Source of the DNA: Isoetes taiwanensis
Lineage: Eukaryota > Streptophyta > Lycopodiopsida > Isoetales > Isoetaceae
Length of the DNA stretch: 64,000 nucleotides
NCBI GenBank assembly: GCA_021234155.1
Contig: JAJEKV010000008.1
Span: 3,299,008-3,363,007 of the forward strand
Direction of reading: 5' to 3'
Shown here: one piece after another, positions 1 through 12,534 of the stretch
Layout of the letters: each line of letters begins with the position of its first letter
How positions within the stretch are numbered: the stretch's first letter is position 1
Notes under the pieces: generated by a model
The model's database searches: none
Told to the model about the DNA's origin: nothing
What the model saw: only the letters and a program-made list of their open reading frames with translations
Made by a program: the position numbers and the translations under genes

Positions 1-1807
1 TTATGTGGCAACATTTTTTTTGCACTCTAAAGAGAAAACTTTACATTATAAGAGTATCTTGGCATTTTTTATGGATCAACCAGTGTATTTAATGCCAAAC
101 GGTTCATCCATGCCGCCTGATGCAATTTGGGCCGTCTAAATTCGATATAGGGCGCCAAAAAGTAGAAAAACTAAGCTTAGAGAAGCGGTGCATTTTTGCA
201 TACCTAAGTTGATTACATATGAGATTTTCCCTTCTAGGAAAACGCATATGAAAAGCAACTAAATTCCTTATATTTAATTTTTTTTGTCTCAAATGGCTGT
301 GCAGATGCATCCATGTGATATCTTGCTAATATTTCACAACTAACTTAGAGTTCTATTCCTTGTGCATGCATGAGGAACATCAGATACATATCAAGGACAA
401 AGATTATCATCAAAACCAAGACAAAGATTTTTCAAGGCGCGTTTGGCTGCTGAGAGAAAGTCGACCTATGTCGCTTGGATGCCTAAGGAGGAGGGAGCAG
501 AGCGCAAATGAGGAAACCCTCAAAATGGCAAGGTTGAAGTTTATAGAAACATGCATATAAAGGCACCAAATAAAGGCGTAAATATTGTATAGAAGGTGAG
601 CTTGGCTGTTAAGGGGACTTGGTATCACCATTAGGTGACACGTGGAACTAGTAGCATGCGACATGTTATAGTATGTATTTTCGTCCTCTAGACTCGAAAG
701 CCAATGGACTTATGTAGCAATTGCGAACTCTTCCCAGTTACATGGGAGTGCTGCAAGCAGGGATTGCTGGTAATTATGTAGCCATGCATCAGGCTTCATT
801 TGGATTTTATGGTTATTATCTTGTACCCCCCTCTTTTATGGTTTCAAGACCATGCATGAGTACTTCGTTATCAACACTTTGAGTCTAACTTTTAGGGCCG
901 ACTCGGTCTGCAATAAGACATTACAAGTGTCATAGCCCAGTAGCCAGCCCAGTAGCTAGGGTGTCGTGTTGTCCATTGTTGGATTCGATTCTTGTCTTGA
1001 TTAAGCGCTACATATAACAGCAAAATTGCCTAAAACTGTGCCAATACCCAACCCTTAACCATGCCCAATGTTATTCCCTTAATCCGTTATATTTTTAAAC
1101 ATTGACCTTGGAACTGATTTGAGTTAGCAATAAGCATTATAACATATCGTATTTTCCATTAGTATTTTCCATTATGTTAATAACCAAAATAATTTAAAAT
1201 CGAAATTTCTAGTTTTATCAAGCTGTACGTTGCAAGTTAAGAAGTGTTTAAACCAGATATGAGCAGACCAAGATGTCAGCAGACCAGATGAGAAGCACAT
1301 CGCGTTGTTGGAGCAGCAGAAAACCGTAATATGTGGGGGGGATTTTTTGTTGTAGCAGGCCATTTTTGCAATTCAAAAGACTGAAACCCGAGATTTGCTA
1401 TACCAGTTGCGTACCTTTGTCTTATCTTTTCATCCCTTTTTTGCTTTCTTTGTTGATGATTCACTTTCTTTTTTTATTTTTTTCACTGTTTCTTGCTATA
1501 AGAGCTCTGCAGACATAATGAGTTGGATATTTTTCGCAACAATTGATGCAGATCATAGATGTGTCACCTATAATTATAATCAAATCATGTTGATACGTTT
1601 TGGCCTTCTAGATTTCACCCATTAACTGTAGCAAGCTGAAGCAGCAGATCACCCTTTCCTTATCATCAAATCTAGTGGCATTGTTCTTGTCGGCTAGGAC
1701 CCCAGAATTTCCAAGATGTGAAAACTGTACCCTTCATCTTCCATTGCCTGTATATGACGGATTTCGTTACAGTATAGGCAGTGGACACGTCCACAATTCA
1801 AACAAGA
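1..1807. other. No recognisable gene
   Basis: I see no exon, RNA gene or transposon domain here. The short open frames on both strands lack recognisable motifs and look like chance. The stretch at about 940-1000 has a weak tRNA-like B-box but no convincing partner A-box. Confidence 0.5.
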
Positions 1808-2390
1808 GTTCCTTTGTCTGAACTTGCTGAGAACTAAAAGCTGATCATTTAACCAGAATATCATCTTCACGCTCCAACGTTGCAAGCATCATTGCTGTTG
1901 TTGCAGGCAGCTAAGAAAGTCATCCAGAACCTGGCATCTTGCTGGAATGGTAGCTCAGTCATAATATCTTCTACCTCATCCAGCCAACCTGCCCGACCAA
2001 GCAGGTAAACGATACACCTATAATGTTCCATTGTTCCCATGGTGCCATAATCTCCACTGATAGAAAGCAAGATAAAACTACCCTGATCTATTAGACCTCC
2101 CCGACTGCAAGCAGAAAGAATGCTGACAAATGTGATCTCATCTGGCTTCATGCTTTGCAAGTGCATGTCTTCATAGAGGCTTAGAGCTTCATTGATGTAT
2201 CCATGTTGTGTGTATGATCCAATCATGGCAGTCCAGGAAGACTGATTCTTAACTGACATCTTGTTAAAAAACTTATGAGCCTCACCTAAAGCCCCGCATT
2301 TCCCATACATATTCTCACAATAACATTCTCTAGAATAATGTCTACATCAATGTTGCTGTCAAAGATACGCGCATGAATTAATCTACCTTA
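1808..2390 (-). pseudogene. Duplicated 3' fragment of the PPR gene
   Basis: This stretch repeats, with scattered substitutions, the 3' part of the PPR gene at about 4290-4863, on the same strand and including the non-coding bases after the stop. The readable frame (1867-2310) starts at MYGKCGALGEAHKFF and runs through one PPR repeat and the first part of an E motif (LPFQQDARFWMTFLAACNN). It ends at the same NVGA-stop as the longer copy. Nothing upstream supplies a start or the earlier repeats, and the frame is lost near 2320-2390. It is a partial segmental copy, not a gene. The shared end means the truncation of the E motif predates the duplication. Confidence 0.8.
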
Positions 2391-4289
2391 ATCTGAACAA
2401 GAAAGCATCCATGATATCAAGTGCGGAAAAATCTCCATGCCATAGAAGAGGTTCTGAGAATTGTATGTGCAGATGATTTGAGGCAGATGCTGCTGGTAAA
2501 AACATAATATTTTTGAGGGTGCAACTGCACATTTTTCTGAGAAATCAAAACAAAACAGAAGATGACAAAAAGGATCAAATACTTGATTTTTCTGATAATC
2601 TTGCAAAGAGGAGGGCTGAAGTGCTGTCATCACCCCAGAAAGGCTTGACTGCAAAACTGCGCTTGCTGCACCTTAAAAACAGTACAGAGTACAGAGTTTT
2701 TGATTGATGGAGACCAAAAAGGTGGAGCCGGTGCACATCCAAATCCCACCATGTAGATAAATACCATAAATGATATACCTTCCATTGAAGTTAACCGAAT
2801 GTCGAGAGATGGAGGTGTATCTGAACTCTGCAATATCTGACGAAGACATACATAAGGTTAAACTCATAGAGAGTATTTTACCATATCAACTCAATCCTCA
2901 AGCTACTTGTTTTTTAGGACTTTTTATTTGTATCAACTAGGACATCCAGAAGCAAATCCTACCTGAGTTATCTTAACCCTAGAAAGATTTGATTCAGTCT
3001 TGGTTGAAAGAGCAGAGAAGAACAATGGGGCAAAAGCAAAATCACTATTATGCACAAAATAAATTGGAAACAGTCATATTAGGATCGATGGTGGGATGAT
3101 CACAATTGGAACCCAAATCCTTGATAGAATCAGCAATTGATGGTCATAATTAAATCCCAAAACCTGAAAAGCATGTTAATATTCTGGGAAAAGTCTATTT
3201 GTTGACAGATCAAAGGAGCAAACTAAGGCGCTCGATGCAGATGATTTGGGCCAAGGCCTAGGAAGGAAAATAAAGTGGCAAGTAGTTGGGAAGAAAGTAG
3301 GATGGGGACATAAGCATAAGATTCAAAGATAACAAGTGGCAGTCACCAACTTTGCCAGAACCAATGAGAACCTAAAGAGATAATTCAATTTAAATCACCA
3401 TAATTGCAAGCAAACAAGCACTATAGGTATTGGGAAGGAATCTCGAGCAATTGCCACCAGGAATGCAAAGCTTTCTTGCAAAATGTTCCAAATATTAGGT
3501 CACCACTCACGAGAAAGTGGGAAAAGGACCAACAAGAAATGCTCAACTAGTTGCAAAGCAACTGACCTGTCAAAAGCTCAATTTCGATTGCAAGGAGATG
3601 CCTGCAAGCTGCACCAATTCTTAAATTAACATATGGTGACCTGCTACCTTGAATGCAGGTGCTCATCTGAAACATTCCATAATATGTTGCCTACCTATCA
3701 CATCTGAACCATCAACCATGCTTAAGGTACTAACTTTCAAGGGTTGGCACCTGCACGGATAAAATTCTACAAGCCCAAGTCAACAATATTATAAGCTTTG
3801 AATTTGCATGCACACAAAACACTATAACATGTGCAAGAAGTATTACAAGGTACATTCAAAATCTTTTCTAATGCTGCAAATATTCAGCATGGAATGGAAC
3901 TTTACTTTAAGGTTTAGGTTCAGGTTTCTATAGACACGTCATTTCAGCAATTTCAACACGAATTGGTATACCTTAATTCAGGAGGATTCCAGAGGATAAA
4001 CATCTTTTGCCTGCTTCAGAAGTTGATTCCATGCCAGATGCATTTCGCATGTTTTTCCACAAATATGCCAAACAAGTTTGGTGTTTTTGGCATGCCAATG
4101 TTTGGTTCCAGCAGTGGAGCCACCAAACCTGTACAAAGAACCAAGGGCAACAATGTATACAAGACTTCAAATGCGGCCAAGTCAAGTTTATAGCTTGGGT
4201 GAAGAAATATCTGAAGATAAAATGTTCTAGCATTTTATAGTGAATTGAGAAAAATGAGGAACAGGGGCGGCAAAGACTGGCAGAATCCC
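2391..4289. other. Spacer between PPR copies
   Basis: No gene, transposon domain or tRNA-like promoter was recognised. The bases are AT-rich and carry only short open frames without family motifs. Confidence 0.4.
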
Positions 4290-4343
4290 ATTGTCTGAAC
4301 TTGCTGAGAACTAAAAGCTGATCACTTAACCAGAATATTATCT

Positions 4344-5862
4344 TCACGCTCCAACATTGCAAGCATCATTGCTGTTGTTGCAGGCAGCTAAGAAAGTCAT
4401 CCAGACCCTGGCATCTTGCTGGAATGGTAGCTCACTCATAATATCTTCTACCTCATCCAGCCAACCTGCCCGACCAAGCAGGTCAACGATACACCTATAA
4501 TGCTCCATTGTTCCCATGGTGCCATAATCTCCACTGATAGAAAGCAAGATAAAACTACCCTGATCTATTAGACCTCCTCGACTGCAAGCAGAAAGAATGC
4601 TGACAAATGTGATCTCATCTGGCTTCATGCCTTGCAAGTGCATGTCTTCATAGAGGCTTAGAGCTTCATTGATGTATCCATGAAGTGTGTATGATCCAAT
4701 CATGGCCGTCCAGGAAGACTGATTTTTAACTGACATCTTGTTAAAAAACTTACGAGCCTCACCTAAAGCCCCGCATTTCCCATACATATTTACAATAGCA
4801 TTCTCCAGAATAATGTCTACATCAATGTTGCTGTCAAAGATACGCGCATGAATTAGTCTACCTTCTCCAAGATTTGTTAAGCCTGCACAAGCATCAAGGC
4901 AGGCTATAAACGTTACCCTGTCAGGCTTGATGCCTACCTTTCGCATTTGACGAAAAAGTACAAGTGTCTCAGCTTCATGTTCATTTTGGGTGTATCCCCC
5001 AAACATAGCGTTCCAGCAGGCCACATCGTCCTGATGCACTTTATTAAATATATGATGAGCATTCTTTACAGATCCACAGCTGCTGTACATATGAGTAAGG
5101 GCTGTTTGTACAAATGGTTCAGATTCTAACTGAGAATTGGGCATGCAAGGATGGACTAACTTTCCCTTTGCCCAAACCAGCCAAGTCTGCACATGCATCC
5201 AGGATGTTTGTGAAGGTAACCATGTTAGGTTGCAGCCCTCCTAGATGCAGCTGCTGGAAAAGTTGAAAAGCATTCTCACCATGACCAAGCTGACTATATA
5301 AACCAATCATTGCAGTCCAAGAAACCACATCATGCTGCGGGATGCTCTGGAACAAGATTTCTGCATTCTCAAGGCTCTCACATTTCCCATGCATACTGAT
5401 TAAAGAAGTCATAACAACAATGTCATTGTGAAAACCAGCCAGAATTGTATAAGAATGTATCAATTTTCCCTGCAGTAATCTTCTAGGCGACTTACATATA
5501 TCGATTATAACAAGAAAGGTGACCCCGTTGGGCATTAAGCCTGCTAACTTCATAGCCTTGAATAGCCTAAAACTGTCATGATAGTGATCGCATTGCACAC
5601 TTACTGCAATAATGGTTGTCCAAGAAATGACATCTTTGTTGCCCATGTACTCAAAGACCCTCCCTGCATCTGTACAACTACCACACTTTCTGTACATGTC
5701 CAAGAGAAGGTTACAAAGAATTGTGAATATTACAGTCACGTGATTGATAATTTGAGCATGAACCCATTTCCCATATGGAAAAGCCTTTAAACTGCCACAC
5801 ATTTTTACCTGATTAGAATATGGTCCATGCAGCAATATTTGTGGCTGACGCTTGGATGACAC
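4344..5862 (-). pseudogene. PLS-class pentatricopeptide repeat protein, broken
   Basis: The family consists of organelle-targeted RNA-binding proteins used in RNA editing and processing. Two overlapping frames (5862-5119 and 5198-4344) together give about seven PPR units with the alternating lengths of the PLS class. Typical helices are SWTAMIGLYSQLGH, NMYGKCGALGEARKFF and KPDEITFVSILSACSRGGLI. The C-terminus enters an E motif (LPFQQDARVWMTFLAACNN) and stops at NVGA, so the rest of E, E+ and DYW are missing. A frameshift at about 5120-5198 separates the halves. No organelle-targeting N-terminus is visible, because the first Met at 5862 lies inside repeat-like sequence. A splice rather than a frameshift is possible, but I see no good GT/AG pair. 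The 3' end is duplicated at 1808-2390. Confidence 0.8.
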
Positions 5863-6376
5863 GCCTCTTTGTTCGGCTAAACATCCTCAATAGCATGTCA
5901 AAAATATATAGTTAGAAAATTTAACGAAATTGAAAATAACTTGCAACAACCTGATCCTCTTTTTACCTAGCGTTTTATAGCTATGAAGAGTAGTTGACAG
6001 TGATGATGCCCCGTTACATCTGCAGAGCAGTTCCATGTAATTCAGCTGAATGGGTCCTGGGTGGGATGTGTCACTCCTAAATGATTAAGGACATGCCTGT
6101 TAAAGGACTATGAGTTTTTGGGGCTCTAACTAAAAAACTCGAGAGACTATACAATAGCGTGCAGGTGAAGACCGAACCATTTTAACGGAATTGCCCCAAA
6201 TGAAAAATTATAGGGTGTAACTTTCAGCTCATGATGCATCAGAAGAATGAGTCAAGCCCTCACCCTTTTCATGACAAATCTACAAGCTATCTGAATCCTT
6301 ACGCCAATGCTGAATTAAATATTACACTTCGCCAGTCAACCTTTGAGTAAAGATAAGAAATTCAAGCACAAAGAAC
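5863..6376. other. Spacer and presumed SWEET promoter
   Basis: About 500 bases lie between the divergent PPR pseudogene and the SWEET start. I see no extra exon. An upstream 5' leader for the SWEET mRNA must lie here, but no TATA box stands out enough to annotate. Confidence 0.4.
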
Positions 6377-7486
6377 ATGGCAGCTTCCACACATAAATTT
6401 GCTTGTAGCTCTAATCTTATACTATCCAACATGATGATCCCTGCAAAGACCTTGCTGGGCGTTATGGGCAATATAACTGCTATCCTGCTCTTTCTTTCGC
6501 CATTGTGAGTAACATTCTAGTTCAGCATCATGAATTTGTCATTCTTCTAACTGCTCATATGAATCTGTAGGAAAACTATCTGGAAGATATGGAAAAGAAA
6601 ATCAACACAGGACTTTTCGCCCATGATCTACCTATGCACCCTCTTTAATTGTGCACTGTGGGTCCTGTATGGTCTTCCATTCATTAAAGGCCATAGCTTG
6701 CTTGTATTAACCATCAATGGGTTTGGTTGTGGTATTCAGTCCTCCTATATTTTCGTTTATACCATTTTTGCCAATAAACAACAAAAAGTAAGTTTGTTCA
6801 ATTGTAAGATTGAGCAAGGACTACACAAAATAATGATCAATGTGTTAACTTTTTCCAGCTTAAAGTACTTGGAGCACTGGCTCTTCTAGTACTAGTAATT
6901 TCTCTAGTGGCAGGCATCACTATTGGTGCCATTCATGTTCATCATGTTCGAGTGATTGTTGTAGGATGCATTTGTGCATTGTTCAATGCCTTGATGTACT
7001 CGTCGCCCCTTAGTGTCATGGTAAGATGCATTTGACTCTCGATTTGAATTTGCTCGATTTAGAACTTCTTGCATATTAGTAGATGATATCTAAGACAAGT
7101 ATTACATAGATGATGGTCATAAGGACTAAAAGTGTGGAGTACATGCCCTTTCTTCCAACCTTTTTCACTATTATCAACAGCATATTATGGTTGTGTTATG
7201 CAATCATTACAAGAGATGTATACATTATGGTAAGGAACTTATTATGATGTGTCATGAGAATATTATTGACAATTGTTCTATTATGCAGATCCCAAATATA
7301 CTTGGTTGTGTGGCTGGACTTGCACAACTCATTCTTTATATATGTTACAGAGCACCCTCAAAGTTTGATAGTTTTGGACTCGACAATAGCCTAGATGCCA
7401 AGGCCAATGTATCAACCCTCACAAATAGTAATTTTCAAGCAAGAGCGAATCCAATGTTATCGCCAATTCCTCAACATGGAAAATAA
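6377..7486 (+). CDS. SWEET (MtN3/saliva) sugar transporter, five exons
   Basis: SWEETs are seven-helix membrane uniporters that move glucose, fructose or sucrose across plasma or vacuolar membranes. Exons are 6377-6504, 6571-6787, 6859-7020, 7110-7229 and 7289-7486. All introns are GT..AG, every junction is in phase, and the frame encodes 274 residues, a normal length. The first MtN3 domain (residues about 30-115) contains KIWKRKSTQDFSPMIYLC and SLLVLTINGFGCGIQSSYIF. Exon 3 gives helices 4-5 and ends in SPLSVM. Exon 4 opens the second domain with TKSVEYMPF, and exon 5 carries CVAGLAQLILYICY followed by a polar tail of about 45 residues. The ATG at 6377 is the first in frame; a second at 6431 would remove 18 residues. 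No lesion is visible. Clade and substrate cannot be assigned by eye. Confidence 0.93.
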
Positions 7487-7552
7487 GAAATAAGACCAAA
7501 CAGTCGTTTTTGCATAAGTAGTTGTTATAGAACAAGCATCTTGGTCATTTGA

Positions 7553-7651
7553 AACTTTGGTCTAGTGGTTAACGGCTAGGCTAGTATGAAGAAGTTTCAA
7601 TTCTTCACAAGATGACAATGTGATGCATGGTGAATGCATGAAAAAAAAAAA
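7553..7651 (+). mobile_element. tRNA-derived SINE-like fragment
   Basis: TGGTCTAGTGGTTA matches a pol III A-box and AGTTTCAATTCTTC, about 30 bases on, resembles a B-box. The unit ends in an A-run at about 7641-7651. This is the layout of a short tRNA-derived SINE. The tRNA-like part cannot fold as a full tRNA. The A-run directly abuts the old LTR that follows. Confidence 0.45.
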
Positions 7652-7658
7652 TTGGTGA

Positions 7659-8980
7659 TGTATGACACTCCCCAAACCCATACAATGCTCCCATTATATG
7701 AACACAAGAAATCCTCCTTTCTCGTGACACTATCACCAAAAAAGACCCTTCAACTCGGACCATCTGTGATGGCCAAATGCCCGAGCAAAGGACATGGAGG
7801 TGTCATTGGCTCAGTCCTCCTCTGGGACATCCTGTATTGAGGAAGCATACCTATATGTTAGCACATGACATCAATACATATAAATAATATGCCACCACGA
7901 AGGGTAGCCCATCCATCACACTATTGAACATCATATAACATACATATTGGAAATAAGAGTTTCTACCCAAGTCCAGACTTTGAGGGGGCTGACTGACGGT
8001 CATGGCCTCCACATGGCAAAAGGCAGAATCATGATAATGAGTTTGGCTGACATAGAACATTGGTTAGGGTAGTCCACTCCGTCCGCCCCTCCTGTGCACA
8101 TTAGATAGGCTGAAATAGACTACGTTGTGATTGTAGCCTTTCAGAGATGTAACCCCATGGTGTCATCCTATGGAACTACTCTGGGTTTCATCTCCCCTGT
8201 CCAATGATGTAGGAAAACACAAGTCACTTATGGGAGCATAATAAATCTGTGGGCGGCTATAGGATCATGGTGACACATGTCCATACTCGGCTTTATGCTC
8301 CAAATGAGAACGCATCAGAGCGACATCCTTATCTAAGGGGTGTTAGACTCATACCTGCGCCACACGCGATGATGGACTATAAGCCTAACCCACTATAAGG
8401 ACCCCAGTAGCCACCTTCGATAGAATCCTACGTCCACATTTTTATTGCCCTCATTATTTGGTGCTCAATTATAGCATAGCATCTACAACTAGGTGGGCTC
8501 TATTGACAGGTCAAATCTAATGGAATTTACTGGGAATCTAGCTAGGATTATTCATACATCTACTAGCTTCTAGATCTCTACCCACCTTCCCCAGGCACAA
8601 GAGGTGTAGAATCAAAGTAACATACAATCCACCTATATAGCATAACTAGAGCACCTTAACATCCATAGTATTTTGCAATCAATCGATTAATCTGCTCTCA
8701 TACCTATTTCTCGGATAGGACTGTTCTTTCTAGGTGTCTCCTATTAGTCATGTGCTCAAGGCTACAGGGTTATTTCTGAGTTATAGGAAGGAGCCATGTG
8801 ACAAGCAGGCAGTAGGATCCTCTTTAAAGTTGCCCAAGACCAGGAAAAGGCTAAGGGACAATTTAGCATGAGGACACCACAACTCTTTTTGGCGTGAGTC
8901 CTCGAGTAAAGGTATCTCAAGCCTTACGAGTCACGGCCTTGGACACGTGACTATTTTGCTTTGACTGGCCACGACTTGAC
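7659..8980 (-). mobile_element. Old, truncated gypsy LTR related to the 21.8-23.3 kb LTR
   Basis: Starting at TGTATGACACTCC, this stretch follows the order of the intact LTR at 21786-23308. Matched blocks include CATACAATGCTCCCA, the GTAGTCCACTCC block near 8070, the block ending CATCTCCCC near 8190-8210, a gold-standard run near 8560-8660, and the GACTATTT block near 8947. It is heavily diverged and loses similarity after about 8980, short of the expected LTR end. No internal retrotransposon sequence adjoins it, so it is a solo or fragmentary LTR in the same orientation as the 12.5-23.3 kb element. Confidence 0.65.
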
Positions 8981-9779
8981 TGCTTTATTACATACCGACA
9001 ATTCCAATAAGTGAATATGTCGCCTAAATTGGGCAATGGACCACTAAATAAACCTAAACCATTTTGCTCAGACAGACCACGGTCTTTTTGGTGTGATCCT
9101 ATTCAAGAACCGCCCAATCGCACAATTAGATTGACCATTCAAATTCTTCAGCAAATATTCCAAGTGTTGGTTGTCTTTTCATCTACCGGCAGTTTTGCTA
9201 TTATGGACCCAAGGCCATTGTACTATATACATATCATGAGTTTAAGCCTAGAAGCTAGATAAGACTTAAGGTTTCTCTTGTTTCAAATCTATGTGTTCAG
9301 AGAGATCCTCATGGTTTTAGATTTCATGTCATCAAAGGTTTCTCATTTGTCATTGATGTGTCTCTTGTTTTCTAATTTGTTTATCATTTTCTAGTTCTTT
9401 TGCAAAATCTCGCATGACATTCTATACTCAGGATTAGTCAATTAGATTTAAGGGTCCTCGTAGAGGGTTGTCTTGCGGGCTAAAACCAGATTCAGACTCC
9501 AAACATTGTCGTCATTGTCGAGTCTTAGTCTTTTTCTTCCTTCAGATCATCATGTCTTACCAAGCTCTCAGGAAAGATTCCTTTAACAAACTATTGCTCG
9601 CCCCGAGCTCTAGCAATGCAGAGATGCTACCCACAAGCCCTTCTTGGGTGATTATGATCTTGAAGGAGGTCGCTCTCGCACTCAATCGGCACCTCCTATC
9701 CCTCGCATTCTTTCTCGTCTGCATCCCTTGTTATGCTATCACGTTGGTGGCTCCCAATGAATGGATGGCTTGACCAGGA
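8981..9779. other. Unassigned spacer
   Basis: Nothing with a recognisable domain or repeat. The plus-strand open frame around 9468-9773 shows no family motif. Confidence 0.35.
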
Positions 9780-10910
9780 ATGTAGAGAACAAAGGCTGAG
9801 GTTTAAAAGGGCAAAAAGGGATGCAAAAATCAAAGAAAGGAAAGAATATGTCAAATTCGTTAAGAAAGAAAATGTCACATCTTCATAAAAAGCATTAGAA
9901 AATGGTAATGGACCTCATTCAGCATCTAAACAAAATTTGGAAACAGGATAAAGTCATATCAAAATGTTGGGGCTACATTAAATGTTGCAGCTCTTTTTGA
10001 GCAAATACAAAAATTGTACCATATTCCAAATCAAAATGAATGTTGCATGGATGGAAGGTATGATGGAGAGCATCCTTTGTTCACTTTAGATGACATACAT
10101 TATGGTTATAAAAGTCGTCTAATACTAAAACTGATGCTGCGGATGGTCTTATAGCTGAAATATTTAAGTGGGCAGGTGATGGAATTGCTGCTATCTCGTT
10201 AAAATTGTTTAATGCAGTGCTACGAAAGGGCTTCCCGCAAGCATGGCAAATAAACAGAGTAGTTCCACTCCACAAAGCAGGGATGAATTGGATCCAGCTA
10301 GTTATCGAATGATCATGGTTAATAGTTTATATGCTAAATTTTTGCACCGCCCCTCGATTCAAAAAATAGTATGTGGGCTGAGGATAGTAATGCTAGAGCA
10401 ATAGGATAAGCTAGGTTCAGACCAAAATGTCCATTGTTGGCCATTTTGTCATGCAATGATAGATTCTATTGTTGGGAAAAAGAAGCTCATGTATGCTGCC
10501 TTTGTTGACTTCTCAAAGGCTTTTAATATGGTGAACAAAAAAAAAATCTTAAGGGAAAGAATGGTAATTTAATCGTTCATGTTGAATATAGACAAGCAGT
10601 TGGGAAGCTATATGAAAAAGTATTGGTTTAATTGTCCTTTCCATACGTAAAATCTTGTAAGCGATATGGAAATAAAACAAGGGTGTCCTCTATCGCCTAC
10701 ATTATTTGGTCTTTCTATAAACCAACTTGAATGCTAGATGCGGGACCATAGTGGAGATGGGACGCCTATAAAGGTGTGTTATTATGCTACTTTTATATGT
10801 TGATGATGTGGTATTGCTATCTAGGAGCATATAGGGGTTGCAAAGTCATTTGGATATGCTTTCATTATTTTGTGATGCAAAAGGCGTGCAAGTTAATATG
10901 TAGAGGACCA
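9780..10910 (+). pseudogene. LINE ORF2 fragment (reverse transcriptase), decayed
   Basis: Conceptual translation in shifting frames gives the pre-RT basic region (RRFKRAKRDAKIKERKEY type), a DGLIAEIFKWAGDG block, PASYRMIMVNSLYAKF, the palm motif FVDFSKAFNMVN near 10505-10540, CPLSPTLFGLSINQLE near 10690-10740, and the active-site region LYVDDVVLLS near 10795-10825. These are reverse-transcriptase blocks of a non-LTR retrotransposon in the correct order. Several stops and frameshifts show it is dead. Endonuclease and 3' end are missing. It resembles the 44.0-45.3 kb copy. Confidence 0.8.
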
Positions 10911-12534
10911 ACTATTGACTTTTTTATTTCACTATGATCTCGAACTTCTGCTACTGACCCTAAGCTATCCAACGTCTACTTGAAAGCCAGTATTCAAACT
11001 TCAAACAAGGGATAAGTACAAGAAAAGTAGTATACCTTTCATGATCAATAGTAGCAAAGCCCAAGGTCAATATAGCATAGCTATAAAAATTAGCATTTAC
11101 CAGGAGTACTAGACATACAAGATGTGCTTTACATGTATTAAATAAAAATGGAAAAAACATACATAGTGTAAATTGAGCTCCAAACATCTTGGAACCATCA
11201 TGTACAGTTGCGTATGTCCAATTCTGTACTAGTACAGGATATATACCTTTACTACTCAATCACAGTTCTCTACTCCAATGTCTTAACCGTCACTAGCCAT
11301 TGAGGCTCTGGGACACCTTTCATCTTCTTCAGTTAGTGTCATGGGTCTAAATCTTCTCTATCCTTTCTTTGGCATTGCCAAGGGAAAGACTATTCAGGAC
11401 AAGAGCGTTGAAGCTCACATTGAAGAATTTGAGGGCTCTTACAGTTCTCAATGGACACTTACAACCCCAAATCAAATTTCAAATCTTCTCAATCGTGTTC
11501 GAGGGTGCTTCGTGATTAATGGTTTCCCAAGATCTTCCTTTCTTGCAAGAAACATAATGCTTCTGATGCATTAGAGCAGACAGACCACGTTAATGGGTTA
11601 CCTGTATGCTTATAAGAAAGCCGCCCTGAAAAAGCTTCGAGAAATAGATTATCTGACAATCTTGAGATGCAACAGATCCGGCAAAAACATTTGCAACAAA
11701 CCCTGGCTAGCATCTGTAGAAATAAAGAAACCTCTGGAAGTGTTGCAGCAGTGCCGATTTGAGAGAAGAGGAGAGCGGCTTCCATTCTCTCACGCCGCCC
11801 TAGCCGCAGGCGCCAAGAACGGACATTTTTTCAACCTTCTTCTTTTTGTCACGTGTTAGATTGTTTAAAACAATCTAGATGACTTAAGTTGCAGAGTGAA
11901 ACCATGCATTGTATAAGCTCTAAAGACATGGTTGCCCTACTTGAGAAGTCATGTAAGTCTGTGGTATGTATAGATGACAAGATGCCTAAATTTCTATAGA
12001 GCTATCTACGTGTTAGATTGTTTAAAACAATCTAGATGGCTTGGTGTTTTATGTAAGTTCCACATTATTCATTAGGCATATTGGAAGGACAAGTCAATAA
12101 TGATTTGTTACTCACAAGTGAAGCATTTCCTATTCTTAGAAAGACCAAGGGGGCAATGGCATGGATCATAGCCTTTCCTAAGAAAATTGTTATAGGACCA
12201 AGGGTTCACAGATGGTTTGTATCTTGGCATTTTTTCTTTAAAGTATACCAAGTAAAAATCTTAATTTTGAGGAACACCCCAGTGATTCGCGTTTGATTGT
12301 TGTGGACACAATGAATTATTTGTTTCTTTATGAATAAGTCCCTATAGAAAGTTAATGAATTGCTCATTCATAGCTCTTATCGGAGGCTCATAGTCATTAT
12401 AATTGAGGTTTGGCTGTGTATAATAAGTGTTGCACCGTTTGTAGGAGTTTCCAAGTGTTGCTCAATGTGTTCCACAGTTTGTAGAAGAATGGAAGAAGAA
12501 GGGAAGGAGATGGAAGGTATAAATTATGTAAGTT
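10911..12534. other. Unassigned spacer with a short direct repeat
   Basis: No gene was recognised. Open frames at 11341-11574 and 11593-11859 have no family motif. The main structure is a 31-bp direct repeat at 11851-11881 and 12008-12038. The stretch abuts the truncated left end of the gypsy 3' LTR. Confidence 0.35.
11851..12038. repeat. 31-bp direct repeat with palindromic core
   Basis: The same 31 bases, beginning ACGTGTTAGATTG and ending CAATCTAGATG, occur at 11851-11881 and 12008-12038. The core is a near-palindrome (AGATTGTT..AACAATCT). The pair flanks about 126 bp. It could mark a small inserted element or a local duplication. Confidence 0.7.

Noticed and set aside
920-1005. tRNA-like promoter boxes
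   Set aside because: Only a weak GGATTCGATTC match; the stretch cannot fold into a cloverleaf.
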